Counted from the first letter of the stretch, positions 14,732 through 22,675 are shown. The stretch: 28,252 nucleotides of DNA from Microcaldota archaeon (GCA_015522865.1 WALN01000027.1:1-28252), one strand, 5' to 3'. Translations and numbers: made by a program. The notes: generated by a model not told the origin, from the letters alone.

Positions 14732-15571
14732 ATGCTGAGTTCAGATGAAGAAGGAAAACTGTTGAATTTTCTGTCTGAGGATATTGGAGTGGGCGACATC
14801 ACTTCTAATTTGCTTGATGAGAAAAAAACCAGAGCTTCTATTATAGCCGAAAATAATGGTATTGTTGCGGGTGTTGAGGAGGCGTCTTTTCTTTTTCAGC
14901 ATTTTGGCGTGGGGATAAACAAGAAAGTTGAGGACGGAAAGAAAATTGAGAAAAAAGAGGCGGTTATGAAATTGGAAGGAAATAACAAAATAATTTTGAG
15001 TGTTGAAAGAACTGCACTTAATATTCTAAGCAGAATGTCCTCCGTTGCTTCAGCTTGCAGAAAAGCTTCTGAAATAGCTGGAAAATTTGGGGTAAGGGTT
15101 GCAGTCACAAGGAAAACATTGCCGGGATTTCGAATCTTCGAAAAAAAAGCGGCCTCTCTGGGCGGAGCCGACACCCATAGGTTCAATCTCAGTGATATGG
15201 TGTTGATAAAGGACAATCACCTGTACTTTTTTAAGAACGTTTCAGAAGCAGTAAAGAAAGCAAAGAGAGATACAAGCTTCTCTAAGAAGATTGAGATTGA
15301 GGTTGAGAACCTAGAACAAGCAGTTCAGGCGGCGAAGCAAAAGCCAGATATAATCATGTTAGATAATTTTTCTGTGGGGGAGGCAAAGAGAGCGATTGGT
15401 AAAATAAGAAAAATTGGGGATATATTGGTTGAACTTTCAGGCGGTATAACTCTTAGTAATTTGGAAAATTACGCAAGCCTAAGACCAGATGTTATCTCAA
15501 TGGGCGCCCTCTCCTATTCTGCGCCCTATATAAGTTTCTCGCTGGAGATTGAGAAAAATGATATATCTTGA
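14732..15571 (+). CDS. nadC: Nicotinate-nucleotide pyrophosphorylase (carboxylating)
   Basis: NadC (quinolinate phosphoribosyltransferase) makes nicotinate mononucleotide from quinolinate and PRPP. The 279 residues include EDIGVGDITSNLL, the VERTALNILSRMS helix, TRKTLPGFR, the substrate-binding GGADTHRFNLSDMVLIKDNH and the barrel segments IEVEVENLEQA and IMLDNFS, then VELSGGI. All expected Arg/Lys/His positions look intact. A GGTGAAAAAATG site gives the start. Its end overlaps the next gene by 14 nt. No nadA or nadB is visible nearby. Confidence 0.95.
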   Translation: MLSSDEEGKLLNFLSEDIGVGDITSNLLDEKKTRASIIAENNGIVAGVEEASFLFQHFGVGINKKVEDGKKIEKKEAVMKLEGNNKIILSVERTALNILSRMSSVASACRKASEIAGKFGVRVAVTRKTLPGFRIFEKKAASLGGADTHRFNLSDMVLIKDNHLYFFKNVSEAVKKAKRDTSFSKKIEIEVENLEQAVQAAKQKPDIIMLDNFSVGEAKRAIGKIRKIGDILVELSGGITLSNLENYASLRPDVISMGALSYSAPYISFSLEIEKNDIS

Positions 15572-16616
15572 TGTCTCAAACGGGATTTCTGAAAAAGCTC
15601 TGCTCTGTGCGCTCACTAAACTCTCTAAAAGAGAAAAAGAAATTGTAAATACAATAAAAAAAATCTCACCAAAAATTAATGTTAAATTTATAGAGGATGG
15701 CAGAAAAATTGAGGTGAAAGGGAAGCAATATTTTTCTTTTTATGAAGCTCAGGAGAGCATTAAAAAAATCCCCCTTTCTACAAAGGCAAAAAATTTATCG
15801 TTGAGAATATTAAAGCTCCTCGGGAAAAAAATAGAATATCCCTCAGATGCAATTGTAGCTATTGTTGGATTTGTAAAGGCACTCGAATTTTTGGAATTCC
15901 CAAAGATTTCCTGCTCGGTTATCTCTGTTGGGAAAAATATATCCGAATTTTCTCTGAAAATTTTAAAAAGGAGCGGACTGCCTTTTCGCTATTCTTCAGG
16001 CGGCGAAAAAGTGAGCGAGGTGGGACTTGCCATGCTTGCGGCGCTTAGGCCAGCTTGTCGCTCCAAGCCAATAAACAAGCAGGATGTTGGAATCGGACGT
16101 TTGTCATCTTCGTCTTTTTTGGAAGCTATTTTGTATGCAGAGGATTCTATTGTTGAAATTGAAACCTTTTTAGATGATTTCAACCCAGAGTTTGTCCCCT
16201 ATGCTACAGAGCAGATAATGAAGGCAGGCGCGCTCAATGTTTCAGTAATCTCCTCTCTTGGAAAAAAAGGGCGGCCCGGCCTGGAGATGAAAATCGTTTG
16301 CAGAAAAGAGCGTTTTGACTCTGTAACAGAAGCCTTGTTTAAGAGCACGTCCACCAATGGCTTCCGGTTTTTTACGCGGCCTATAGTCTTGCTGCCAACA
16401 AGAGTTGAAAAATTCAGGGTGAGAATTAACAGCAGGTTTTTTGACGTGCGCATTAAGACCTCTTTCCATAAAGGAAAAATAGTTCAGCAAAAAATTGAGC
16501 TCGAGGACCTCAAAGCAGTTGCAAAGGCAACCAAAAAGAGCATACCGGAAGTTGACAGAATGATAAAAAAGCAGTTGAGAACGGCATTTTCAACACTTTA
16601 TTTTAAATACCAATAG
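15558..16616 (+). CDS. LarC-like protein (nickel-pincer cofactor family, divergent)
   Basis: LarC is the CTP-dependent cyclometallase that inserts nickel into the pincer nucleotide made from NaAD by LarB and LarE. The C-terminal half matches well: ETFLDDFNPEFVPY (about 202-215), AGALNVSVIS and KKGRPGLEMKIVC (236-248). The N-terminal half keeps IYLDVSNGIS and DAIVAIVGFVKAL, but the family's HFHEVGA-type His motif, the GDM after GIS and the TPTGAA motif are missing; the protein has almost no His. It is therefore LarC-like, possibly with another role. I choose ATG 15558, preceded by GGAG, over TTG 15549; it overlaps nadC by 14 nt. No larB or larE is in the window. Confidence 0.7.
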   Translation: MIYLDVSNGISEKALLCALTKLSKREKEIVNTIKKISPKINVKFIEDGRKIEVKGKQYFSFYEAQESIKKIPLSTKAKNLSLRILKLLGKKIEYPSDAIVAIVGFVKALEFLEFPKISCSVISVGKNISEFSLKILKRSGLPFRYSSGGEKVSEVGLAMLAALRPACRSKPINKQDVGIGRLSSSSFLEAILYAEDSIVEIETFLDDFNPEFVPYATEQIMKAGALNVSVISSLGKKGRPGLEMKIVCRKERFDSVTEALFKSTSTNGFRFFTRPIVLLPTRVEKFRVRINSRFFDVRIKTSFHKGKIVQQKIELEDLKAVAKATKKSIPEVDRMIKKQLRTAFSTLYFKYQ

Positions 16617-16641
16617 ATACCAAATAGTATTGTGAGGAAAA

Positions 16642-16896
16642 ATGAAATCAGAGCAGATAAATATAAGACTGCCTAAAAATTTAGAAAAAGTAGCAGAACA
16701 ATATGCCGCTACTTATGGATTCAGGAATATACAAGAGCTGATTGCAGAGGCACTGAGAGAAAAAATATTTTTTAAGCCACAGTACGATGAGAGTTTCAGC
16801 GAAAAAGAGATAGCAATGATAGACAAACTTATAGAACAATCAATTTCAAAAAAGAAATTAAAAACTGAAAAAGAACTTTTAAGGGCATTGCGATGA
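16642..16896 (+). CDS. Ribbon-helix-helix antitoxin-like protein
   Basis: The 84-aa protein begins with a ribbon-helix-helix DNA-binding fold: QINIRLPKNLEKVAEQYAAT as strand plus first helix, then FRNIQELIAEALREKI as second helix (about 5-44). The Lys/Glu-rich C-terminal helical tail (about 52-84) would wrap the toxin. Its stop overlaps the start of the RelE-like gene (ATGA), the hallmark of an antitoxin-first module. Such proteins normally repress their own promoter, but no operator repeat is obvious in the 25-bp gap upstream, so it may be expressed from the preceding operon. Confidence 0.75.
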   Translation: MKSEQINIRLPKNLEKVAEQYAATYGFRNIQELIAEALREKIFFKPQYDESFSEKEIAMIDKLIEQSISKKKLKTEKELLRALR

Positions 16897-17189
16897 GTTT
16901 TATTGTTGTTTCGACTGAATTTTTCTTAGAACAACTTAAATCTCTCAACAAAAAGGAAAAGCGCATTGTCTGGAACAAAATTAAATTAATTAAGTTAAAC
17001 CCATATCGCTTTAAGGCGATACATTCTAAAAAATTTTCTCATGTTTTTCGAGTTAAGTTAAAGCTGCATAATAAAGAGACGCGCTTGATATATGTTGTTC
17101 CGCAACCAAAAATAGTTATCGCGTGCCTGCTCGAACGAAAGAGAGATTATAGCGATTTGGAGAAATATTTGAGAAGAATAAGCGAATAA
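16893..17189 (+). CDS. RelE/ParE-family toxin
   Basis: The 98-residue basic protein has the RelE/ParE pattern: VVSTEFFLEQLKSLNKKEKRIVWNKI (N-terminal helical hairpin), NPYRFKAIHSKKFSHVFRVKL (central strands), ETRLIYVVPQPKIVIACLLERK (late strands) and a C-terminal RDYSDLEKYLRRI helix. RelE toxins cut mRNA in the ribosomal A site; ParE relatives poison gyrase, and the sequence alone does not separate the two. Basic residues at the C-terminal strand (ERKRDY) are compatible with RNase activity. It is coupled to the RHH antitoxin by a 4-nt overlap. Confidence 0.78.
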   Translation: MSFIVVSTEFFLEQLKSLNKKEKRIVWNKIKLIKLNPYRFKAIHSKKFSHVFRVKLKLHNKETRLIYVVPQPKIVIACLLERKRDYSDLEKYLRRISE

Positions 17190-17261
17190 CATCACTCAGT
17201 AGCATCAACAAGGAAATTTTCGAAATTTTTCCCCTTTGTTACAACATTCACCCATTCCATT

Positions 17262-17717
17262 TTACCAAACTCCGAGCATGCTTAGCAGCTTCTCTCCAAA
17301 TATAATTACTATAATTACTTTTATACTTTTTGAAAAAATTACCCAAAACACAAATCTCTTCAAACTCATCTCAAGCGTGCCTGCAACCAATGTTAACAGA
17401 TCCCCAACAATCGGCACCCATGGATAAAGGAACAGCACAACATCTCCATATTTTTTAAACCACTTCTGCGCTTTTTTCTCGTCTTTTATATCTCTCTTTA
17501 CCAGCCAGCTATGAATTCCTTTCTTTCCAATATAATAATTCAACAAATTTGCCAGAACTGATGCGCACATCACAACTATAAAAACGATTTCTGGAGAATA
17601 GAATTTCAATGCTCCGATAATTGCAGGTTCAATTGGATATGGAAGTAAAGATGCAGAAGCGAAGCTAATTAAAAAGAGGGCAATTACCCCGCCGCCATCA
17701 AGCAACACCTCAATCAT
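17262..17717 (-). CDS. YqaA/DedA-type (VTT-domain) membrane protein
   Basis: This 151-aa protein has about four hydrophobic segments (roughly 10-27, 42-65, 92-115, 122-145). Motifs of the small YqaA branch of the SNARE-associated/VTT superfamily are visible: LPYPIEPAIIGAL, NLLNYYIGKKG, KKYGDVVLFLYPWVPIVGDLLTLVAGTLEM. Relatives are proposed lipid scramblases or flippases; the substrate here is unknown. A GGGGAG lies upstream of ATG 17717, and the promoter region is shared with the divergent kinase-like gene. The 3' neighbour on the other strand is the toxin gene, 72 bp away. Confidence 0.75.
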   Translation of the reverse strand: MIEVLLDGGGVIALFLISFASASLLPYPIEPAIIGALKFYSPEIVFIVVMCASVLANLLNYYIGKKGIHSWLVKRDIKDEKKAQKWFKKYGDVVLFLYPWVPIVGDLLTLVAGTLEMSLKRFVFWVIFSKSIKVIIVIIFGEKLLSMLGVW

Positions 17718-17740
17718 TATCAGTTCTCCCCAATAAATAA

Positions 17741-17760
17741 AAAAATATATATTATAAAAA
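17741..17760. promoter_or_regulatory. Shared AT-rich divergent promoter
   Basis: An ATATATATTATAAAAA core lies between the YqaA-type gene (ATG 17717) and the kinase-like gene (ATG 17775). It offers TATA boxes to both strands at about 24-40 nt (minus) and 15-32 nt (plus) from the starts. Confidence 0.4.
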
Positions 17761-17774
17761 GAGCAGATATAACT

Positions 17775-18974
17775 ATGAATAGAAGCATCAAGTTTGAGCG
17801 TTTAAATTTTAAAAGCGAACGCCTGCTTAAAAATTCTTTAAAAAGAGCATTGAAAGACCCTTATTATTTCCCTTTTATTCACAAGAGCCATTTGAAAGAT
17901 GAGGAGAACGCAAAATTACACCTTACCAAAGTTGCATTGGCGATAAGAGGTCTAAAAATAAGAGGTTCTAAAAATATTTTGCGTTCCGGTTCTTTTTCAG
18001 ATTCTCCTGAGCATAGCAAGCATCTCTTATTTTCGAAAACTCTGCTTGGCACTGCCTATGCAGACCTAAATAATATTAAACACACAAAAGAGTTGAAAGT
18101 TTCTTCTGGTGCTTTAAAAGATTTTGAGGAGGCACACTCAAAATCTCCAGACACATCATTTTTAGGTATTCTTTCAGTTCTTAATACAGGTCATTCTAAT
18201 TTGCCGAAAGTTGTCTATACCGACCCCTTTGTCCGGCTTTCAGCTAAAGGGAAAAATTCCAAAAAATTTCTTAACTCTCTTCTTAAGCTTATCTCCTTGA
18301 GCAATAAACGACCAATTTATTTGCGTCCAGAAAAAATCCGCATAAAATTAAGAAAAAAATACATGAAAATGTTTCCAGAGAATTTTTCTAAAAAGCTTCC
18401 CTCTATATTGTCCAAACACTCTCAATTTTTGAGAAAGGAGCCCCCTATTCATCTTCTCTCAGATGCCAGAATACCACCTGGAATCAAATATTTCGAAATT
18501 AAGGGAAGAAAATACGTCTCAAAGCCAGTAGATCCCGCAAGAGTTAAACGTCCCCTGCGAGAGTTGGAAATATCCTCCTTCTTAATTAAGCGGAAGATTC
18601 ACACCCCCTCGCCTGTTGGTTTAGTTTCTTCTGCAGGGAACCACCTCATCCTCATGGAACATGTTCCGGATTCAATCCATTTTAATGATTTATACAATTT
18701 GAAAAAAATGGAGGCCACTTTCAGAAAACTTGGAGTTAAAAACGTAAGTGAAGATTTTTTGCTTAAGAAAGAAGCAGAGGCCAGGAAGTCAGTAAAGGAA
18801 AATTTAAGTAGAATAGAGAAGATGGGCGTAAAGTTGGGCGAGGATGTAGGCCGCAATATATTGATATCATTTTACAGAAACTACAAAGGAGAAATAAAGC
18901 CGAAAGTATATTTTCTGGATTTTGAATTTTCTGAAGTTCCTAAAACTACTTCCAGAAGAGCAAAGAGTAGATAG
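17775..18974 (+). CDS. Kinase-like (RIO/Kdo-kinase-like fold) protein, probably pseudokinase
   Basis: The N-terminal 230 residues are unrecognised, basic and helical. From about 240 a protein-kinase-like core can be traced: KYVSKP with a candidate ATP Lys (K250), the C-helix Glu in RELEISSFL (about 263-265), TPSPVGLVSSAGNHLILMEHVPDS (strands to hinge, 277-300), and GVKLGEDVGRNILI (351-364) followed by VYFLDFEF (378-385). In active relatives the catalytic loop reads H-G-D-x4-N. Here N361 and the metal-binding D382 remain, but the His is Leu and the catalytic Asp aligns with Glu356. It is either an inactive pseudokinase or an enzyme with an altered base. The 3' end overlaps the convergent small membrane-protein gene by 29 nt. 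Fold moderately sure; substrate unknown. Confidence 0.6.
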   Translation: MNRSIKFERLNFKSERLLKNSLKRALKDPYYFPFIHKSHLKDEENAKLHLTKVALAIRGLKIRGSKNILRSGSFSDSPEHSKHLLFSKTLLGTAYADLNNIKHTKELKVSSGALKDFEEAHSKSPDTSFLGILSVLNTGHSNLPKVVYTDPFVRLSAKGKNSKKFLNSLLKLISLSNKRPIYLRPEKIRIKLRKKYMKMFPENFSKKLPSILSKHSQFLRKEPPIHLLSDARIPPGIKYFEIKGRKYVSKPVDPARVKRPLRELEISSFLIKRKIHTPSPVGLVSSAGNHLILMEHVPDSIHFNDLYNLKKMEATFRKLGVKNVSEDFLLKKEAEARKSVKENLSRIEKMGVKLGEDVGRNILISFYRNYKGEIKPKVYFLDFEFSEVPKTTSRRAKSR

Positions 18975-19182
18975 AAATCATTAGGATGATTGTAAGTATT
19001 ACCGCAAAAAGAACTGCTTTTAAGCTCGACCCAACTACTATTGGTATCGGGCCAATGAAAATTACGATGCCTCCTTCCGCCCTTGCAGAAGGTTTTTGTT
19101 CTAATATGCCTAAAACTGTGTCTGAAATTATTAAAAATATGCCCAGCAGCACAAGCAACACTCCAACCAGCAAAATCCTCAT
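18946..19182 (-). CDS. Small DUF131-type membrane protein
   Basis: This 78-aa protein has two membrane helices (about 3-24 and 53-76) joined by a loop containing GGIVIFIGPIPIVVGSS. This GGxxxIGPIPIxxGS loop is the signature of the archaeal DUF131/TIGR00304 family, whose function is unknown. It converges with the kinase-like gene, overlapping 29 nt at the 3' ends, and diverges from the transketolase operon. Confidence 0.75.
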   Translation of the reverse strand: MRILLVGVLLVLLGIFLIISDTVLGILEQKPSARAEGGIVIFIGPIPIVVGSSLKAVLFAVILTIILMISIYSLLFWK

Positions 19183-19230
19183 AGTTAGATTAGAACGCGT
19201 TTATTAAAGTTTTTGTTGTTGTGCTTAAAA

Positions 19231-19240
19231 TTTTAAATAT
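19231..19240 (+). promoter_or_regulatory. TATA-like box for transketolase operon
   Basis: TTTTAAATAT lies 19-28 nt before ATG 19259. There is no Shine-Dalgarno sequence, so the transcript is probably leaderless. Confidence 0.4.
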
Positions 19241-19258
19241 GTATCCTCTACTAAGATT

Positions 19259-20086
19259 ATGTTCCCCGAGCTTGAGGAGATCTCATATAAGGTAAGAGAG
19301 CTTGTTCTCAAAATGACAACTCACGCTGGTTCTGGCCATCCTGGCGGTTCATTATCTGCAACTGATTTGCTAGTAGCGCTTTATTTTAAAAAGATGAATA
19401 TACCACATCTTTCATCCCCTGAGAGAGATAGATTTATTTTGAGTAAGGGCCACGCCTGCCCTGCTCTTTATGCAGTGCTCGCTCTCAAAGAATTCTTTCC
19501 AGAGAAGGAGCTGTTCACTTTGAGGAAGTTGAATTCACGCTTGCAGGGCCATCCCGAATTAATTACACCTGGAGTTGAGGCACCAACTGGAGCTGAGGGA
19601 CACGGGCTCTCTATTGGAAATGGTATTGCGCTTGCGGGCAAACTGGACAAACTTAACTACAGAGTTTATGTTCTGCTTGGGGACGGAGAGCTTGATGAGG
19701 GACAGATATGGGAAGCCGCGCTAACTGCATCGCATTATAAATTGGACAATTTAGTTGCAATTGTTGATAGAAATAGCTTTCAATTAGACGGAGCAACCAA
19801 AGACATAAAATATTTGGGAGATGTTGGAGAAAAATTCAAAGCATTTGGATGGGACGTGATCGAAATTGACGGGCATAATTTTGAGCAGATTTTGGATGCT
19901 CTTGACGAAGCAGAGGAGGCAAAAGAAATGCCAACCGCAATAATTGCGCATACTATTAAGGGAAAGGGCGTTTCATTTATGGAAAATAATGATGAATTTC
20001 ATGGCAAAGTTTTGACAGAAGAGCAGCTAAAAAAAGCACTTGAAGAGCTTGAAAAACAGAGGAGAAAAATTAAGGAGGCGAAATGA
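19259..20086 (+). CDS. tktA: Transketolase, N-terminal (TPP-binding) subunit
   Basis: Split transketolase is the usual archaeal form; the complex moves two-carbon units between sugar phosphates, here mainly to make pentose or erythrose phosphates. The 275-aa subunit has [15 protein letters not shown] (24-38), [11 protein letters not shown] (62-72), a [12 protein letters not shown] segment (111-122) and the thiamine diphosphate motif [13 protein letters not shown] (141-153) ending at RNSFQLDG (171-178). Key residues look intact. It overlaps the second subunit gene by 4 nt (ATGA), ensuring balanced synthesis. Confidence 0.95.
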   Translation: MFPELEEISYKVRELVLKMTTHAGSGHPGGSLSATDLLVALYFKKMNIPHLSSPERDRFILSKGHACPALYAVLALKEFFPEKELFTLRKLNSRLQGHPELITPGVEAPTGAEGHGLSIGNGIALAGKLDKLNYRVYVLLGDGELDEGQIWEAALTASHYKLDNLVAIVDRNSFQLDGATKDIKYLGDVGEKFKAFGWDVIEIDGHNFEQILDALDEAEEAKEMPTAIIAHTIKGKGVSFMENNDEFHGKVLTEEQLKKALEELEKQRRKIKEAK

Positions 20087-21015
20087 AAATGGAAGCTGCA
20101 ACAAGAGATGCGTATGGAGAAGCTTTGGTTGAGATTGGGGAAGATGAAAGAATTGTTGTTTTGGATGCAGATTTAAGCTCATCAACAAGGACAAAAAAAT
20201 TTGCCGGCAAATTCCCAGAGAGATTTTTTAATATAGGCATATCCGAAGCAGACATGGTGGATATTGCAGCTGGCCTATCGCTCGCTGGAAAAATCCCATT
20301 CGTCTCCTCTTTTGCTGTTTTTCTTGTTGACAAGGGCTATGACCAGTTGAGAAATACTATTGCAAGGGGAAATATGGATGTGAAAGTAGTTGTTTCCCAC
20401 GCAGGTTTTTCTGTTGGCGAAGATGGTGCTTCGCATCAAACTTTTGAGGATGTTGCTTTAATGAGAGTTTTGCCGAATTTCAGAGTTATTGTGCCTGCGG
20501 ATTATTTTGAGGCGAAAGCGGCAATTAAGAAAATTGCATTTGAAAAAGGGCCTTTTTATGTTCGCCTTTCAAGGCCCAAGACTCAAACAGTTTATGAGTC
20601 AGAGCCGAAATTTGAAATTGGAAGAGCGGATGTTCTGAGGGAAGGGAAAGATGTTGCAATTTTTGCGTGCGGCTTGATGGTTGGAAGGGCTCTAAGAGCA
20701 GCAGAGAAACTTGAAGAGAAAGGAATTGATGCGGAAGTTGTAAATGTCCCCACAATAAAACCATTGGACGAAAAGACGATTTTGAAGAGCGCTAAGAAAT
20801 GCGGAAAAGTAGTAACTGTTGAAGAGGCCTCTGTAATTGGCGGTTTAGGCGGAGCTGTTTCAGAATTTCTTTCTTCTGCATATCCAGTTCCGATTAAGCG
20901 CATGGGTATAAACGATATTTTTGGAACTTCTGCCAATTGGAAGGAAGTTTTGAAATGGGCGGGACTAGGCGAAGAGAATATAGTCAAAATAATATCCACT
21001 TTTGTTATCTCGTAG
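20083..21015 (+). CDS. tktB: Transketolase, C-terminal subunit
   Basis: The 310-aa partner supplies the pyrimidine-binding and C-terminal domains. Visible segments are [47 protein letters not shown] (with the Glu that activates TPP), [24 protein letters not shown] and the C-terminal [34 protein letters not shown]. The ATG at 20083 overlaps the first subunit's TGA; a second ATG two codons on is equally possible. The 3' end overlaps the convergent radical SAM gene by 11 nt. Confidence 0.95.
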   Translation: MKMEAATRDAYGEALVEIGEDERIVVLDADLSSSTRTKKFAGKFPERFFNIGISEADMVDIAAGLSLAGKIPFVSSFAVFLVDKGYDQLRNTIARGNMDVKVVVSHAGFSVGEDGASHQTFEDVALMRVLPNFRVIVPADYFEAKAAIKKIAFEKGPFYVRLSRPKTQTVYESEPKFEIGRADVLREGKDVAIFACGLMVGRALRAAEKLEEKGIDAEVVNVPTIKPLDEKTILKSAKKCGKVVTVEEASVIGGLGGAVSEFLSSAYPVPIKRMGINDIFGTSANWKEVLKWAGLGEENIVKIISTFVIS

Positions 21016-22357
21016 TTTTTGCTTTCTCTGTTTTTTTAAACGCTTGAGCGACTATGCATCCTGGATCCGAGGCAGTTACGTCTCCGGTATACGCATAGGC
21101 TCTTGCTCTGCACCCTCCGCATACATACTTATACGGACATTTCCCACATCCATTTTTTAGATTCGACCTGTCCCTCAATATATTGAACAGCTGAGAATTT
21201 CTCCAGACATTTTCAAATCCGTCTTTCAATGCGTTCCCGACTTTAATCGGCAGAAAAACACACGGCTCTATATCCCCATTGTGCTCTATTCCGCAGTAAT
21301 TTCTGCCTGCGCCGCAACCACCAATGAAATCCGCGAGGGGCATCGCTTCCTTGGGCAAGTTAACAGCTGCAAAATGACTTACAGAAACATCCTTTCCTTC
21401 TTTTTTCATAACCCTTTCAATACTTATTCTTGCGTATGCGGGACAGGTTGAGAACACCTCCAACCCATTATCCTCCTCCATTTCATCGTACAAATAATTT
21501 AGCAGTTTTTCTTTTTGTTGAGGGCTTATATCCACATTAATTATTTCCTTGCCTCTCCCAGTTGGAACGAAATTGAAAGCAATAAATCTATACACTTTTA
21601 GTTTTTTTGCAAGCTCAACCATTTTCGGAACATCATCATAATTGTACTTTGTAACTGTTGTTGCAATGCATGTAAGCACGCCTGCGCTTACACAATTTTT
21701 TATTCCTTCAACAGTTTTTTCCCATGCTCCCTCGACCCCTCTGAACTCGTCATGTATTTTTGGATTAGAGTGGTCTAAAGAAATTTCTACGTACTCTACT
21801 CCCGCATTCTTTATTTTCTGTGCAACTGCTGGCGTTATTAACGTACCGTTCGTTGCAAGCGAAACATACATCCCTTTGTCGTGAGCATATTTCGCGATTT
21901 CGAATAGGTCGGGAGCAACTAATGGCTCTCCGCCGGATATTGCAAGCGCCACAACTCCAGCTCTGTCCAACTGGTCAACCAACTTTTTTTTCTGTTCTGT
22001 TGTCAGCTCGTCTGGAGCAAACTTGCCTGCGTTTGCATAGCAGTGCTTACATTTTAAGTTGCATCCTTTTGTGAAGTTCCAAACGACGAGAAATGGAGCG
22101 GAAAGTTTTAGCGGCTTTGTAATTCCAAATTCTGCAATGCTTCTTAGAACAAGTGCAAGCCCTCTCCTTGGAGCTGGTTTTTTAAAATAGTCAATGAAAT
22201 CCTCCTTTCTTTTTGCGCCAAAAACTTTCGCCCCGCTGTTTACTGCGAGTGCTATTAATTTTGAATTGATTCTTTCTCCAATTGTCCTCGCTTTTCTTGT
22301 GTCTGTATATACCTCTAGGGCACTATTTAGTCTATCTCTATTCGAGAAATACTTCAA
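21005..22357 (-). CDS. Radical SAM/SPASM-domain enzyme
   Basis: The 450 residues contain the radical SAM cluster motif CNLKCKHC (C99, C103, C106), SGGEPL, the SLATNGT strand and ISLDHSNPKIHD, then a Cys-rich SPASM-type region (about 340-435) with GCGAGRNYCGIEHNGDIEPC and CGKCPYKYVCGGCRARAYA for auxiliary 4Fe-4S clusters. Relatives mature peptides, modify haem precursors (AhbC/AhbD) or activate tungsto-enzymes; no neighbour decides the substrate. The only usable start codon is TTG 22357, yet the frame stays open and coding-like to the TAA at 22481-22483 (with a GNPISRAILKYF segment), without ATG/GTG/TTG. The true N-terminus may therefore lie upstream with a non-standard start or a hidden frameshift. 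Confidence 0.88.
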   Translation of the reverse strand: MKYFSNRDRLNSALEVYTDTRKARTIGERINSKLIALAVNSGAKVFGAKRKEDFIDYFKKPAPRRGLALVLRSIAEFGITKPLKLSAPFLVVWNFTKGCNLKCKHCYANAGKFAPDELTTEQKKKLVDQLDRAGVVALAISGGEPLVAPDLFEIAKYAHDKGMYVSLATNGTLITPAVAQKIKNAGVEYVEISLDHSNPKIHDEFRGVEGAWEKTVEGIKNCVSAGVLTCIATTVTKYNYDDVPKMVELAKKLKVYRFIAFNFVPTGRGKEIINVDISPQQKEKLLNYLYDEMEEDNGLEVFSTCPAYARISIERVMKKEGKDVSVSHFAAVNLPKEAMPLADFIGGCGAGRNYCGIEHNGDIEPCVFLPIKVGNALKDGFENVWRNSQLFNILRDRSNLKNGCGKCPYKYVCGGCRARAYAYTGDVTASDPGCIVAQAFKKTEKAKTTR

Positions 22358-22495
22358 AATAGCCCTAGAAATCGGATTCCCAAAAATTTTTTTGAGGGAT
22401 TTTATTGCGCCAACGGTTTTTTCCTCACTCGTTTTAACGCCTTCATAAACTTTCTTTGTATTTTCTTTAACTTTCTTTATTTAAGTGTTTTTCTC

Positions 22496-22508
22496 TATAT
22501 TTATAAAT
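22496..22508. promoter_or_regulatory. Shared TATA region of radical SAM gene and tRNA-Ile
   Basis: TATATTTATAAAT reads as a TATA box on both strands. On the minus strand it predicts a start of transcription near 22470-22475, that is, upstream of the TTG and inside the coding-like extension. On the plus strand it lies about 30-42 nt before the tRNA. Confidence 0.4.
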
Positions 22509-22537
22509 AAAAAACTTTCTTACTATATATCTAAGTT

Positions 22538-22629
22538 GGGTCCGTAGCTTAGCCTGGTTGGAGCGCTCGACTGATAAGCGCTAATATTCAGAAATCGAGA
22601 GGTCGTGAGTTCGAATCTCACCGGGCCCA
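22538..22629 (+). tRNA. tRNA-Ile (anticodon GAU) with a 17-nt intron
   Basis: The acceptor stem GGGTCCG/CGGGCCC is 22538-22544 with 22622-22628, and the discriminator is A 22629. The D stem is GCTT/GAGC (22547-22550, 22561-22564). The anticodon stem CTCGA/TCGAG is 22566-22570 with 22595-22599. The anticodon GAT is 22573-22575. The T arm is GTGAG-TTCGAAT-CTCAC (22605-22621). CCA is not encoded. The intron is 22577-22593, at the canonical 37/38 position. The splice motif is a 4-bp central helix CTGA/TCAG (22571-22574, 22588-22591) with 3-nt bulges TAA and AAA; the intron side has only a 10-nt loop and no real inner helix. Confidence 0.95.
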
Positions 22630-22646
22630 CTTCAGTACCCTCTATC

Positions 22647-22653
22647 TATATAT
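22647..22653 (+). promoter_or_regulatory. TATA box for basic hypothetical protein gene
   Basis: TATATAT lies 23-29 nt before ATG 22676 and is immediately followed by a T-run that may also end the tRNA transcript. Confidence 0.4.
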
Positions 22654-22675
22654 TTTTTTCTGTGCTTAGTTGTAC

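Noticed and set aside
15549..15557. TTG start for the LarC-like gene
   Set aside because: ATG 15558 has a better-spaced GGAG and gives the family-like MIYLD beginning.
17212..17230. Hairpin terminator AAATTT-TCG-AAATTT between the toxin and YqaA-type genes
   Set aside because: Only six A-T pairs plus wobble pairs; archaeal termination does not need hairpins, and AT-rich palindromes of this size are expected by chance.
21005..22357. Naming the radical SAM enzyme AhbC, AhbD or PqqE
   Set aside because: The SPASM layout is shared by many subfamilies and no haem, peptide or tungsten-enzyme genes are adjacent.
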